In this document: one piece after another, positions 36,666 through 47,996 of the stretch
How positions within the stretch are numbered: the first letter of the stretch is position 1
Layout of the letters: each line of letters starts with the position of its first letter
Assembly (NCBI RefSeq): GCF_964340395.1
Contig: NC_135556.1
Coordinates: 18,533,642 to 18,595,641 of the forward strand
DNA length: 62,000 nt
Direction: 5' to 3'
Origin: Glandiceps talaboti
Lineage: Eukaryota > Hemichordata > Enteropneusta > Spengelidae
Made by a program: the position numbers and the translations under genes
Notes under the pieces: model-generated
Database searches by the model: none
What the model was told of the DNA's origin: nothing
What the model saw: the letters and a program-made list of their open reading frames with translations, nothing else

Positions 36666-37689
36666 ATTACCACCAACACTTTCACATTTTACCCGTTACA
36701 TTTATAATCAGCAACATCCCTGACATAAATGTGTGTGCCACATGTATGACAGTCAATAGATATTGTGTTAAAATTAGTATGTAGGATTTAAATTCAGTGT
36801 CCAGTTGGTCACATCATGCAAATTTACAAATAATCTTGTTCAGAATGCGATTTGTGGTTATAATTTACAAAATGGTTTTAAGCAATGTTTTAGGGCCCTC
36901 AAGTTGAAGTAAAACTTTCAAAATGTAAACCAGATGTACTATGATTTCAAAATATACAAAAGTACATTGAGGATCGGGATGTTAGATTAAAGGTATATTC
37001 GAACAGTGAATCACAAAATGTCAACAGTTTTGATTTTTACCCGAGTGTTTTCAGTTTTACAGATTGAAATTTTTCATGTCTTGGCAGCCTGGTCTGAGAG
37101 TGTGGGACAAGAAGCATGGGCTCAATCTGATCCTACACTCACTCCAATGCATACGGTAAATTTTTATTTTTGCCACAATAACAAGGTCATGAAAAAAACA
37201 ATCCCATATGCCAATGGTCTAATATGTCACTTGTTAGGGATTTTTTCATCACGTATGAACCACAGGCGAGTATGAGACAAACTTTCCCCAACTCATGTGA
37301 GATATTCTATCTCAGTCCATTGGGGTTGGAATTCTAATAAATCCCTGCAATAACTATACAATAACAATTGTCTCAAATGGACATTATTTATGATAAAAGT
37401 AATCCCATGAGAAATGTTTAACTATCTATTAAAAACTAGAATTTAATGAATACAAAGGAAATCTAACGTTTTATGAGGTTGTGTATTAAGTCAAAGTCAC
37501 AACCTTTTGTAGGAAAGTACATTTCTGGCCTTCTTTCTGTAAATCTGGTTTTTGGTGGAAGTCAGCCAAGGTTTTCCTTTCAGTGTTAGTGACATCTACT
37601 TGCAAGTACACTAATACTACTGGTGTGTGAAGGAGAACATTCCTAGAACAATGTCAGTTTTATTGGTCCAACCCTCAATGATTATTATG

Positions 37690-38480
37690 GTCTGTATTGT
37701 ACCTACTTGTTGATCACTGCAATACTGATTGTCTGAGTCACAGATTTATGTAGTTTGGACAATTCTATTTCATTGGTCAAGTTTTCATTCTGACCACCAA
37801 CTTGTTGACCGATAGAGTCTGGACCATTTCTAAGCAAAAGTACTGCACTGCATGGATTGTCCAGACCGTTTGTAAGAATAGGTACCATGACTCGTGACTT
37901 TATTCAGCTTTGACACATTGGTGCATGGATTGTCCAGACCGTTTGTAAGAACAGGTACCGTGATTTTATTCAGTTTTGATCCGTTGGTGCATTGATTGTC
38001 TGGACCGTTTTGTAAAAACAGATAATGTATTGTGAATTTATTCACTTTTGATCCATTGGTGCATAGTTTGTCTAGACTGATTGTAAGAACAGGTACCATG
38101 ACTTTATTCAACCCTGATGCATTGGTGCATGGATCGTCTCGACTATTACAGAAACTGTGAATTTGTTCAGCTGAAGCAGTCTGGACAGTTATGTAAATTA
38201 TATACAGGTACTGTGAATTTGTTCAGCTTTGATGCATTGGTGCATGGATTGTATACTGGCAATTATCAAAAAGTGAGCCGCACAAGCCAACCTCAGTGGC
38301 AGTTAGGATAGCTGAAATAGTGTTGTAGATGTTAGTCCATCAAAACTATAGGTAGGCTACAGCTGCACAAGACTGGGTATACATGTTACATTTTGTAAGT
38401 CTGGACTCTTCATACATGTATATGTAGGTACTGTGGATTTATTAAGCTTTACTGCCTTAGATTAATGCATGGATTGTTGA
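37690..38480. repeat. Degenerate tandem repeat, about 70-80 bp units
   Basis: Seven or so units between 37690 and 38265, plus an outlying one at 38395-38480. The unit is TGCATTGGTGCATGGATTGT, C.AGACCGTTTGTAAGAACAG, GTACC.TGA then TTTATTCAGCTTTGA. Units drift in length and spacing. The open frames on the - strand with repeated SLDNPCTNGSKLNK-like peptides follow the repeat and are unlikely to be a real gene. Confidence 0.85.
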
Positions 38481-38534
38481 GTCACAAGAAGTGAGTAACA
38501 GTGAGTTACACAAGACTCTGGCTACATGTTTTGG

Positions 38535-38632
38535 GGAGCCAATAAGCTCATCTAGTCAGCGCTATCCTTCATCAAATCTTAAGATCTCTCTTAAGATTTG
38601 ATGCAGGATAGCAAAGGACTAGCAATAAATTT
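38535..38632. mobile_element. Foldback element F4, copy
   Basis: GCTATCCTTCATCAAATCTT with AAGA, then TCTC, then TCTTAAGATTTGATGCAGGA with TAGC, forms a nearly perfect 26-bp stem with a very small loop. Outer arms CTAGTC and GGACTAG continue the pairing. It is the tightest hairpin of the F4 set. Confidence 0.7.
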
Positions 38633-39448
38633 ATTGGTATCAAATCATCTCTAACCACGCTGGCATCCAGACTACCACTAAGCCAAAAGTTCATACTTGA
38701 CTCATGGCTAGCACAAAATGACTCATGGCTAGCACAAAATGGAGTGTTATAAACACTATGACAAACCATATACTATACTGTTCACTTGAAAGCATAAAAA
38801 ACAAGATAGTCTGATATTGAGTAAATTTTATCCTTCACTCTTCAAATCATGCAATTATTGGTAGTTATCAATTTATATGATAACCTTTAATCTGATTTTA
38901 AAGAAAAGTTTAAAGATTGGTCTTAGACTGTCTCTTTATGGATGAATGCTTTGCAGATGAATGGTCCATCCCAACCTACCTACCTACAAACTGACAAGTA
39001 GTAGTTCATGACTGTGTTTCTTATTGTGTAGCAAACACAATAAGTAATTGTCAATTTTATGACCATCCTTACCCTAGGAAGGCTGACTATTATTTTGTAA
39101 TCCACAATAGAGAATGGAATTTAAGGATGTCTGTAGAATAATGTTTGTTGAATACACATAAGTAGCCTATCTGTAGATTTGAAGGACTATTAAAGCTAAG
39201 TCCTACATTATTTTCGATATCCTATTTAAAACTGATATGTTTCAGGACATCTACAGACCTTCTTGAACTGACAATGACAAGACCAAAGCTGCTGAGCAGT
39301 ATTCAGTTGTAATTGAGCATACAAGTCCATGGTGGCACGCGTGTCGATATGCCTCCTTGGTTATGAAAATGAGTATAGACCACAGTATGAGTAAATCGAC
39401 TATGATCATATTATACAGAAATGGGTACAACCATAGACCGTAAGATGT

Positions 39449-39505
39449 GTGGTGTTGTTCAGCCCTATCACTGGCTTCTGAGTGCTGGCTGATAGCATGA
39501 TAGCA
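39449..39505. repeat. Dispersed repeat D3, copy 2
   Basis: GGTGTTGTTCAGCCCTATCA, CTGGCTTCTGAG and CTGGCTGATAGC, as in 33940-34035 but with the middle part missing. Confidence 0.65.
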
Positions 39506-39794
39506 CGAATGTCGTAATAGTACAACCACTGCTGCAGCAATCAATGGGTGTCATTGTCCTCACTCAGGGCTAAAGGTGAACCCTTATAAAGTTTGAGATT
39601 GTTCAATTAATTAGGCTTTAACACAGACATAAAAGTAAACAACCTGTTGAGATTAAAGCTTTACCTCAAGTATACAACTAATATTGGAATAGGTACATCA
39701 GTGTTTATAGACTGAGTTTATTTTACACACCTGGACTTACTGTATATACACACAGACAAGCTCTTGTTTGTGATATATATACAGGGTTATTTTG

Positions 39795-39925
39795 CTTCAC
39801 TTATAATTTGTGGCCTGTGTGCAACTTTGCACTACTAGTACTATACAGGCACTTCACTTAGCCGTCACTTTGTGGCCTGTGTACAACTTTAATATACAGT
39901 TGAACTTTGTGACCTGTGTACAACT
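39795..39925. repeat. Tandem repeat, about 3 units
   Basis: TTTGTGGCCTGTGTGCAACT, TTTGTGGCCTGTGTACAACT and TTTGTGACCTGTGTACAACT occur in a row with spacers of about 40-70 bases. Confidence 0.8.
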
Positions 39926-40035
39926 CAATCAGTAACAACTGTGCGAATCACTTTAATAGTCAGCATCTTACCCAATATTTAGCAAGCATCAGTTCTTTTT
40001 CATGTGTCACTTTTGATGACAATATGTTTAATAGT

Positions 40036-40108
40036 TAGCATGGAATCCATGTGAATGGGGAGTTTTGAAATCAAAATACAAAATCTCCATTCATCTGGAT
40101 TCTAGGCT
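40036..40108. mobile_element. Foldback element F3, copy 2
   Basis: TAGCATGGAATCCATGTGAA with TGGGGAGTTTTGAAA on the left pairs with AAAATCTCCATTCATCTGGA and TTCTAGGCT on the right. Stem length is about 28 bp. Confidence 0.7.
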
Positions 40109-41179
40109 CTTTCTTCGTTGACGTTATCAGATTTATAGAAATGTCAGTACATTTATTATACTGCTTCATGTTTGAACGAAAAACCTTCCACACTGTTTCA
40201 GCCAGGGTCAGTTACTTTGAAAAACTACAAGTCAGTATTTACTTCATTTTTATTCATTCACCACCACCATCTTGCTGAGGAACACAGCATAGACTGTAAA
40301 CTTGAAAATGGTTTGCCATATTAATTTAGCATGATCATATTTAGGAAAGAAAAATGTGACGATATGTACTACCTGGTAAATGTAATATATGTACAATCAT
40401 AGTATATGTAACATGTCTTTGAAACCATGCACATTTATGCACCAAACTTAATAATACACAAAATTTAGTCTGTTGGAACCCGTAGTTCCAAATAAAAAAT
40501 CCACAGAATCCACAGAATTTTCTTGTATAGGGAAAAGATCACTAGCTTTTGAGTACCTTAAACCAATGCAGGATTCATGCCATGGTGATGCTATTGAATA
40601 CACTCACGCAAGCTGTTTTTGGAGAGAGCAAAGTACACAGAACTGTAGATTCAAGCTATCATCTCAACCAGAACTATGAATATATGTGTTAAGCCATACA
40701 CTTAGAAAGGTGGTGGTAACTTCCTAAAATACAGGGTATTAGATTTCATCTAAATTCTCAGTGCAAACATTACCGGCAACCTAAACGTTACACTCTATTT
40801 CTGCTATTGTGGAAATGGCACAAGCTGAGTTTTTACGCCTTGGGGTGTCATTTTCGCCGCTAGGTACTTACAGAATTCTGTTTCTGAATGTTTACTGATG
40901 CATTTTAACCATCACTTGCAATTGATTGAACTCAAACCCGGTATGATATCACATATAAACTGTGATGACATAATTTTTTTTAAATTTGAGGAAACCCCTA
41001 CTATGCATTCAACTGTTCTAACAATGCCAGACAACAATTGTAATGTTTGATCCTATAATATTACAGAGTACAATAACAGCTATAATCTATTTAGTATCAC
41101 ATGGTTCTTCTTCAAGGACTACAATGGTAGATATAATGTTTTAATCACAATTTTTTTGTTTGTTTTATTCTTGTTGTAG

Positions 41180-41224
41180 GCCCATTGGACCTGTTGAGAG
41201 TGGTCCCTCTACCCAGTTTTACCC
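41180..41224 (+). other. TRIM2: 5' UTR part of the TRIM2/3 first coding exon
   Basis: A strong splice acceptor (TTTATTCTTGTTGTAG) ends at 41179. The 45 bases after it run into CCCATGG, a fair start context. This implies at least one upstream non-coding exon and a first intron extending to the left, probably into the repeat-rich region. The position of that exon is not visible. Confidence 0.6.
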
Positions 41225-44200
41225 ATGGCTGCCAGCAATGGAGACAGTCCTGTTGTCAAACAGATTGACAAGCAGTTTCTAGTTTGTGGCATCTGCTTAG
41301 AACGTTATCGAACGCCTAAAGTTTTACCTTGTTTGCATACATTTTGTCAGAAGTGCTTGCAAAATTACATACCCCCACAAAGTTTATCATTAGCTTGTCC
41401 ACTCTGCCGACAGACGTCCATACTACCAGAGGCGGGAGTATCAGGACTCCAAAACAACTTCTTCATCACTAATCTTATGGAAGTATTGGAAACACCTGAA
41501 AGTAATGGTACACAGGCTGATTCCAAAGCTCTTCCTTGTCCAAGTCACGAAGGTGAAGTTTTGAGATACTACTGCGAGTCCTGCGAAACTGCTGTATGTC
41601 AAGACTGTACAGTTGCTGAGCATAACGAGCACTCCACTGTCTTACTAAAGGACGTTGTGCAAGAGCACAAGAAAGAATTGCAAGAGCTCCTACGAGAGGC
41701 GCATTCACGTATACCACCTTTATCGCATGCCATTGAACACGTAAATGTGGTCAAAGAGAAATTAGCTGCAAAGAAAGCAAATGCTGATGCTGATATAAAG
41801 AAATCGTTTGAAAGTTTAGATAAAGTTATCAATGCCCGGAAAGAAACATTGATTCGCCAACTTGATGCATTTCATAACTCCAAACAGAAGGTCTTAGAAG
41901 AACAGAAACAAAAGTTAGCACTTGGACTTTCAAATATACAAAACAGTTGTGAATTTACAGAACAAGCGTTATCACATGGCAATGAAACTGAAGTTCTTCT
42001 AGTGAAGAAACAGATGGCTGATCGACTAAAAGAGCTTGCATCTACATCACTGCAGTGTAGACCAGAGGAAAACGACTTCTTGAAATTCTCCTGTGATCTA
42101 AGCAACATGGAGAAGTGCATACTTAATACAGGGTCTGTGCAATCAAATAGTGCTGTTCCATATGAAAGTGTCGCCAGTGGAGAAGGGCTGAAGAGAGCCC
42201 AAATTGGAGAATCGACGACAGTTACTGTTATAACAAAAGACAGTAAAGGAGAGCTGGTGAAGACGGGAAACGCTCTTATTACAGCTCATATACAGAATCC
42301 TGATGGTAATCTTGCACTTTGCACCATACATGATAATAAGAATGGAACGTATGATTTGTCATATGTGACTGAATACGAAGGTGAACATGCCTTGACCATT
42401 AAGTTGTTTGAGGAGCACATCAAAGGAAGTCCTTTCAAAGTCAAGGGCATGAAAGAAATCACCTCACCAACTAGACCAGTCAGCTCCAAGATCCCGAAAG
42501 CTAACGTGAAACAGAAAGCTACCAAGAGACCACCTAGTACCATCTCATCTAAATCAAGGACAGCTAGGATGAATCCAATTGAAGACGACCTCATTATTCG
42601 TATTGGTATAAAAGGTCGCAACAAGGCAGAGTTCATGAACCCCCAAGATGTTGGCTGTAGTCCTGCTGGCAGGTTGTTGGTTACTGATAGTGGTAACCAA
42701 TGTGTTCAAGTCTTCGTCAACAACATGGATTTCAAGAATAAGTTTGGAATCAGGGGAGTGAATCCTGGTCAACTGCGACGCCCAACTGGTTGTACCATAA
42801 TGACGAATGGTAATTATCTTATTGCTGATTATGATAATAAGGTCGTCCAGCAGTTTAGTCCAGATGGCAAATTTGTTAATAAGATGGGTGGTGGTCGTTT
42901 ACTCGGCCCAAAAGGTGTAGCAGTTGATAAGAATGGTCACATCATTGTCGTGGACAACAAGAACAGCCAGATCTTCATCTTCAACCAGAATGGTAAGCTC
43001 CTCAATCGGTTTGGATCCAGAGGTATGGATGAGAAACAGCTGTGCGGTCCACACTTTATTGCTATCAACTCCAACAACGAAATCATCGTATCTGATTTCC
43101 ACAACCACTGCATCAAGGTGTTTGACACCGATGGTCAGTTCATCATGAAGTTTGGATCCCAAGGAGAGGGCAATGGGCAGTTCAATGCACCCACTGGAGT
43201 TGCTGTTGACTCCCTGGACAACATCATTGCAGCTGACTGGGGTAACAGCAGAATCCAGGTAATTCTTGTATACTGTAATCCACCATTACCTGGTTTTGAA
43301 GATTACTAGTCTAAGAATCTTATTTTAAAAAATCTTACTTTGATTTTGCTAAGGTTTTGGGGAACCCCAGTAACAGGTAGAAAATTGGGTAGAATTGATT
43401 ATTATAATACCTTGTACCTTAAGTTTGGTGGGGAACAGAGGTGAAATAATGTGGGTAGAGCTAGCATGTATACTTACCACTATGTTGTATGTTGTACCAT
43501 AATTTGGTTGGAAACTTGGTAGAATAATGGAGAGATTGGTTTCACCTTCTTATCACCCTTAACTACAAGATTTCCCAGATCAAGTATATAGAATAATGGA
43601 GAGATTGGTTTCACCTTCTTACCACCCTTAACTACAAGATTTCCCAGATAAGTATTGAAAGGAGGGTCTTTCTGAAAAATATAAAGGATTGAGAGAAGTG
43701 CTGACTTATGTTATTTTTTGAGAAACTATTATTAATATTCTGCTGGAAATGGCAACAAATACTGATGGCAGTCACAAGACCAATATTGCCAGATTTATTG
43801 TTGTAGATAAAATGATATGATATATGAATTCAAAATTAAACAAAAAATAATACATAACCCAGTATAATTTAAAATGTGTTTCCATTATCATTATTTGGAT
43901 TTTGCTGTTCTAAATGACTTAAAAACTAAGTTTCCATAATATACTAAATCTGAAGGAACTGATTTTTAATGAGTTGACCCTGTCAGACTAAAACGATCTC
44001 TTTCATGTACTACAGTCATTTCACAAACAACTAATTGGAAATTTTTTATGTGTATGAATTTTTGTACTGACTGTAAGGCTTTTTATCACAACTTTGGACA
44101 TTACTGATTAATCCCACAAGTCAATCAATAATTAATCAAACCAATCAATAAGGCGCCTGTATCTAGTAATAGGAAATACAGCTCATATTGAAAGATTAGA

Positions 44201-45497
44201 GTGCACTAATCACAGAATGTCAGAATGTATCACCGTTCTTATTTTTCTAAACATGTTAACAATTTTTCAGCACAGTTATTCATATTCCCCAAATGTGTTT
44301 TTTTTATGTGGTCATTTTCTATAATCAAAACGTCATTTGTTATCTCTTCAATGTTTATGATTTAATATACATAATCCTAACAATAATGTAATAATTAAAA
44401 CTTGAAATATAACACATTTGCTATCCTGGAATCTATGCTTTATTACATATGTACTACTTTCACCAATGCATATGTGATTCGTAGTGGTATTTGCACACAG
44501 TGCAATACTGCAAATGAATTCATGCTTTTCTTGTACACAAAATTGGTTATCGCACTGTCTGATTTTTATGGAAATTTGCTGTTTTGGATAAAAATGTGAT
44601 AATAACAGAACCCAATGGTGCATGAGTGCCTGTACAGTGTGGGTACTCAGGGGTATTTGCACTTAGTGCTTGCAGTGTTTTCTGCTGCACTTTCACAAAC
44701 ATAGCACTTCTGAAAACACCTAAAACACCCATGCAAAATACCCTGAGTACGCCACACTCGCACTCACGTGGTCATGGAGTTCTGTACAAGTATGGATTCC
44801 AGGCAACAACACATCTGCTAACCTCTTCTGTATACATGTGGTAGATTACTATTAGTACATAATGTGACTTGAGGAACTCACTCTGCCAAAGTCCTGAAAT
44901 GGTAACGGTGTGACCCACCACTACCAAGCCAGACATGTTCTGTGAAGTCAGGACTCTGTATTTTCACTTACCAGAGAATGCATAAATATACTCTGGGATG
45001 AGATGCCAGGGCTGTAAGGTGGCATACACTCTGCACTAACTGGTATTGGGAGAGAGGGCTAAAGGTTTTAAGGAAAGGGTTCATATTTTAATTTTACATT
45101 TTGTTTGTAATCATGGTGCCAATTTTTTTCTATTAGTGTAAGAATTCCCACAACTTCTTGCAAGGATGGCAATCCTATTTCTAAAATAATGGTATTTCTT
45201 TTGCTAATCATATATCTACTAGCTATCCATAATTACTTAATATCTAATATTTTACATGAACAGTTGCCATTGTAACCATGGCAATCATTCCGATACACTT
45301 CCCCAGCTGTCTGAAATCTGTTTGTGTTCCTTGTTATTCCACAGGTGTTTGATAGCAGTGGATCCTTCCTGAGCTACATCAACACCAACGCTGACCCCCT
45401 GTACGGACCCCAAGGTCTGGCTATCACCAGTGAAGGCAACATTGCAGTAGCCGACTCTGGAAATTACTGTGTTAAGATCTACAAGTACTTGCAGTAG
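41225..45497 (+). CDS. TRIM2: TRIM2/TRIM3-type E3 ubiquitin ligase
   Basis: Two coding exons, 41225-43258 and 45345-45497, join in phase 0 (CAG|GTAATT ... TTCCACAG|GTG) to give 728 residues, close to the 744 of vertebrate TRIM2/3. Domains in order: RING (C21, C24, C36, H38, C41, C44, C58, C61); B-box 2 (C105, H108, C117, C120, C125, C128, H133, H136); coiled coil about 140-270; filamin/ABP280 repeat about 313-409; a basic linker with [10 protein letters not shown]; and six-bladed NHL propeller about 450-728, ending YKYLQ. All zinc ligands are present, so ligase activity is expected. In animals this family ubiquitinates neuronal and cytoskeletal substrates, and NHL domains can bind RNA. It is probably the single co-orthologue of vertebrate TRIM2 and TRIM3 rather than either one. 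Reading through the donor would give a 694-residue form lacking the last NHL blade. Only the last coding intron is present, which is unusual for this gene. Confidence 0.97.
43521..43655. repeat. Tandem duplication, 2 x 69 bp, in TRIM2/3 intron
   Basis: AGAATAATGGAGAGATTGGT, TTCACCTTCTTA.CACCCTT and AACTACAAGATTTCCCAGAT occur twice, 69 bases apart, with only one or two differences. It is therefore a recent duplication. Confidence 0.95.
44464..44788. mobile_element. Foldback element F1, copy 4, in TRIM2/3 intron
   Basis: The outer left arm carries GTAGTGGTATTTGCACACAG and TTATGGAAATTTGCTGTTTT. The core begins ACAGAACCCAATGGTGCATG and contains GGGTACTCAGGGGTATTTGC and GCTTGCAGTGTTTTCTGC. The inverted half reads AATACCCTGAGTACGCCACA and ends CATGGAGTTCTGT. 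The outer right arm is missing. Confidence 0.75.
45263..45285. promoter_or_regulatory. Two overlapping imperfect X-box motifs
   Basis: GTTGCCATTGTAAC (45263-45276) and GTAACCATGGCAAT (45272-45285) each differ from the RFX consensus by one base and overlap by five. They lie about 60 bases before the last TRIM2/3 exon. Overlap with the intron's branch-point region may be coincidental. Confidence 0.2.
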
Positions 45498-47982
45498 GAG
45501 ATACCAATGCGTCAGTCGCCCCCTGTGAGAGGCAGAGGACTGCTCTACCCATGCCCCATTGGCCTTTTCTCTGGATGGAGATACTAAAACGCATGGCATG
45601 GACTTAGCAAGGGTACTCTGTTTCATTATGGCTGGGTGTGCTCCATTCACTCATCCCAGGTACAGTGAATCGGAGTGCCTAAGCTAGCGTGGACCATTTG
45701 TTCAAATAGGGGTGTGTAAACACCCTATACTATATGACAGGGATGTACAGATTTTCTAATAATAATTGCCAAACTTGAGATATATTTCTATCTGTACTAT
45801 ATCTTGAACATTTACATACTTTTCATGAGAAAAAATGTGCTGCACTGTTGCAGTTTCCAGTGTGTGAAAAAAAATGTAGAGACCACCGCTAGACTTTGCT
45901 ATGTTCCCTTTTAATCAAATGGTTCATTCCTGTTCAAGCAACATTCCTACTATAAACTGACATCCTCTGAAAACCATCCTATCCATCCTTCATCACAAAT
46001 GGTTTGGTCCACTGGACTGGACCAATTGTGATGAAGGGTGGATGGGTTCCATTTCATGTAACTTTTGGTGATGGGGTTAAAACTATAGGTTCATTACCAT
46101 CATAGTAACAGCTGACCTTCCTCTACAGTAACTCTGCCAATCACATAGTTTGGGCCAAAGACTGACACTTTGCAAGGGTCACATTAAGAACAGTTTTGAT
46201 ACTGGCTATCCATTCATTATCCATTAATATCAATCGCATGCCTAGAGAGAAAAATATAAATTTATTCAGCAAAAAGATGCCCTGGTATTCAAAGATATAA
46301 AATTGAAAGTATCTGAAAGCACTATTGAAAAAAAATTCACTTTCTGTCAAATTTATAGCGAATGTTTGAAAACTATGAATTGTAGAAATACAGTTGCATA
46401 TACTGTTGTGTATGCACTTGGCCTACAATCTAAAGCCTATCCGAAAATGTTTTTTAAAACGCAAACGAAAACTCATCTCTTTCTTAATAATGTATCTTTG
46501 AATGCTAGGGATGCCATGGTCAGCAACTATCTTACAATTTTCTGTTTCCTGTGTGCTCCCATTTCCCATTCCTGTTACTCCAGTAACAACTTTCACTCTT
46601 AATTTCTCATGCTGTTATACATAGTTTTCATTCCATGTGTACCTTTCACCATGTAATAGTAACTTTTTAACGACTGTGGTTTTAACTCTATGTATAAAGA
46701 ACGTTTTGCTGTAATGACACATTTTGGCTTTAACTTATTTTTCTCTTGGTTTTCAAGCACTCATCACGTTTTGTTGTAGTGGTTATTAAAACTGTTTACT
46801 TGGGCAAGCTGCATGCAAAATGTTGTATATTTTACTTATATTTTCTCATTATGTGTACTTTGTATCTATCCACAGTGGTAACTTTTTGGGGACTTGTTTT
46901 CATGGCTATTTTACGTGTGACGTACATTTTGTGGGTTTCTTTGTTACCTTGGAGTGCAGCAAATTCAGCATGTGGAAACGGACGTACACATACGACTAGG
47001 GAATTGGCATAGCTTGCTGCCAGTGGCTAAGCATCGTGTACAAAAGTTCAAATTAAGGGATGCGACAAGTGGATAGATAGTACCAGACTGTTCTTAATGC
47101 ACCCATGGCAGTATCTGAATACTGCATGGTACTTGTTTTTCCTACTAAGACCACTAACAACAGAAGTCAAGGTTGACCTTTGACATAGTATATGACCTTT
47201 GACACAGGTATACCATACGTATACTGAAAAACTACAGTAAAAACTTACATGTTCTTTGTAAAAGTGAGAAAACAGCATGTGAATTTCAATATTTGAATGC
47301 AAATAAGAATTTTGTCCTGCTTACCCTCAAAATCATAGGAGTAGCTCACACTCATTCATAATTAATCAAAACATCAGAAAATTTAAGACGAACAGAACAG
47401 TTTGCATTATTTCATGGAAAACTTGTACTTTTGAGATACATTTAATTGAAAGTTGACAAAATTATCAAAACTTGGAAACACAAAATTTGGTGATTAATTG
47501 TGAAGATGTGATAGAACTACTGTTATGATAGATAGCATGAAGGCAAAGGCTAACAGCATTTCAGGTTTGTGTGTTTAATGGTCTCAGTAAATTTGTAATA
47601 CAGCAATAATGAAAAATACACATCAAAAAAGTTCCTTTTCCACAGCAGTTTTCTGATTACAAAACTAATTCTGGAAATGATGATATTTAAAATTTGGACT
47701 TCATAAATTTGAAAGAAATACAAGCATGGTTAGACTAGAATTCATGCTGTCCTGGTCTCCATTTATTCACTGATAATGAAATAGCATGTAATGGGTAAAA
47801 TATGTCATTATCACTAAAATCTACACCACAAAGAACGTTTCACTGATATGGAATGTTGTTAGCCAGCCCTTGAGACATGTTTTGTCTTCTTTGTTATACA
47901 ATTGTAGACAGAAAACTAATGAGTAACATGTAATTCATTTTGGCTTCACAAATGTGTAACGTTTTTCATACATCAATATCAG
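45498..47982 (+). other. TRIM2/3 3' UTR and intergenic DNA
   Basis: No AATAAA occurs soon after the stop codon. An ATTAAA is at 46785-46790, and the first AATAAA cluster is the AAAT microsatellite at 48.53 kb. Vertebrate TRIM2 has a several-kb 3' UTR, so a long UTR is plausible, but its end cannot be placed. Open frames at 46303-46602 and 46746-47012 show no family features. Confidence 0.4.
45977..46047. other. Long hairpin in the presumed 3' UTR
   Basis: CCATCCTTCATCACAA with TTTGGTCCA pairs with TGGACCAATTGTGATGAAGG and GTGGATGG around a loop of about five bases. Arms are about 28-30 bp with two small bulges. If transcribed as the TRIM2/3 3' UTR it could be bound by double-stranded RNA proteins or edited. 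It may also be a single foldback element. Confidence 0.5.
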
Positions 47983-47996
47983 CCACTAGAGGGCGC
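47983..47996 (+). promoter_or_regulatory. CTCF-like core motif
   Basis: CCACTAGAGGGCGC matches every position of the CTCF core consensus CCASYAGRKGGCRS. It lies between the 3' end of TRIM2/3 and the promoter of CFAP97, where an insulator would be expected. CTCF is found across most bilaterians. The surroundings are otherwise AT-rich and CpG-poor. Confidence 0.5.

Larger units (their letters stand above)
14122..41179. other. 27 kb without a supportable gene
   Basis: Across this stretch I found no conserved protein, tRNA or rRNA. It holds the repeats, foldbacks and motif sites listed separately. Stretches with nothing to report include about 21.0-21.9 kb, 22.4-23.8 kb, 28.4-30.2 kb, 30.5-31.9 kb and 32.4-33.0 kb. 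The open frames present (for example 30562-30768 and 31028-31306) have no recognisable family or splice context. Part of the interval may be a first intron of the TRIM2/3 gene, because an acceptor sits 45 bases before its start codon. Confidence 0.5.

Noticed and set aside
37703-38111. - strand open frames of 61 and 93 codons with repeated peptides
   Set aside because: They follow the 70-80 bp tandem repeat exactly and are explained by it.
46303-47012. Two + strand open frames of 99 and 88 codons downstream of TRIM2/3
   Set aside because: They have hydrophobic, AT-driven composition, lie in the presumed 3' UTR, and show no conserved motif.
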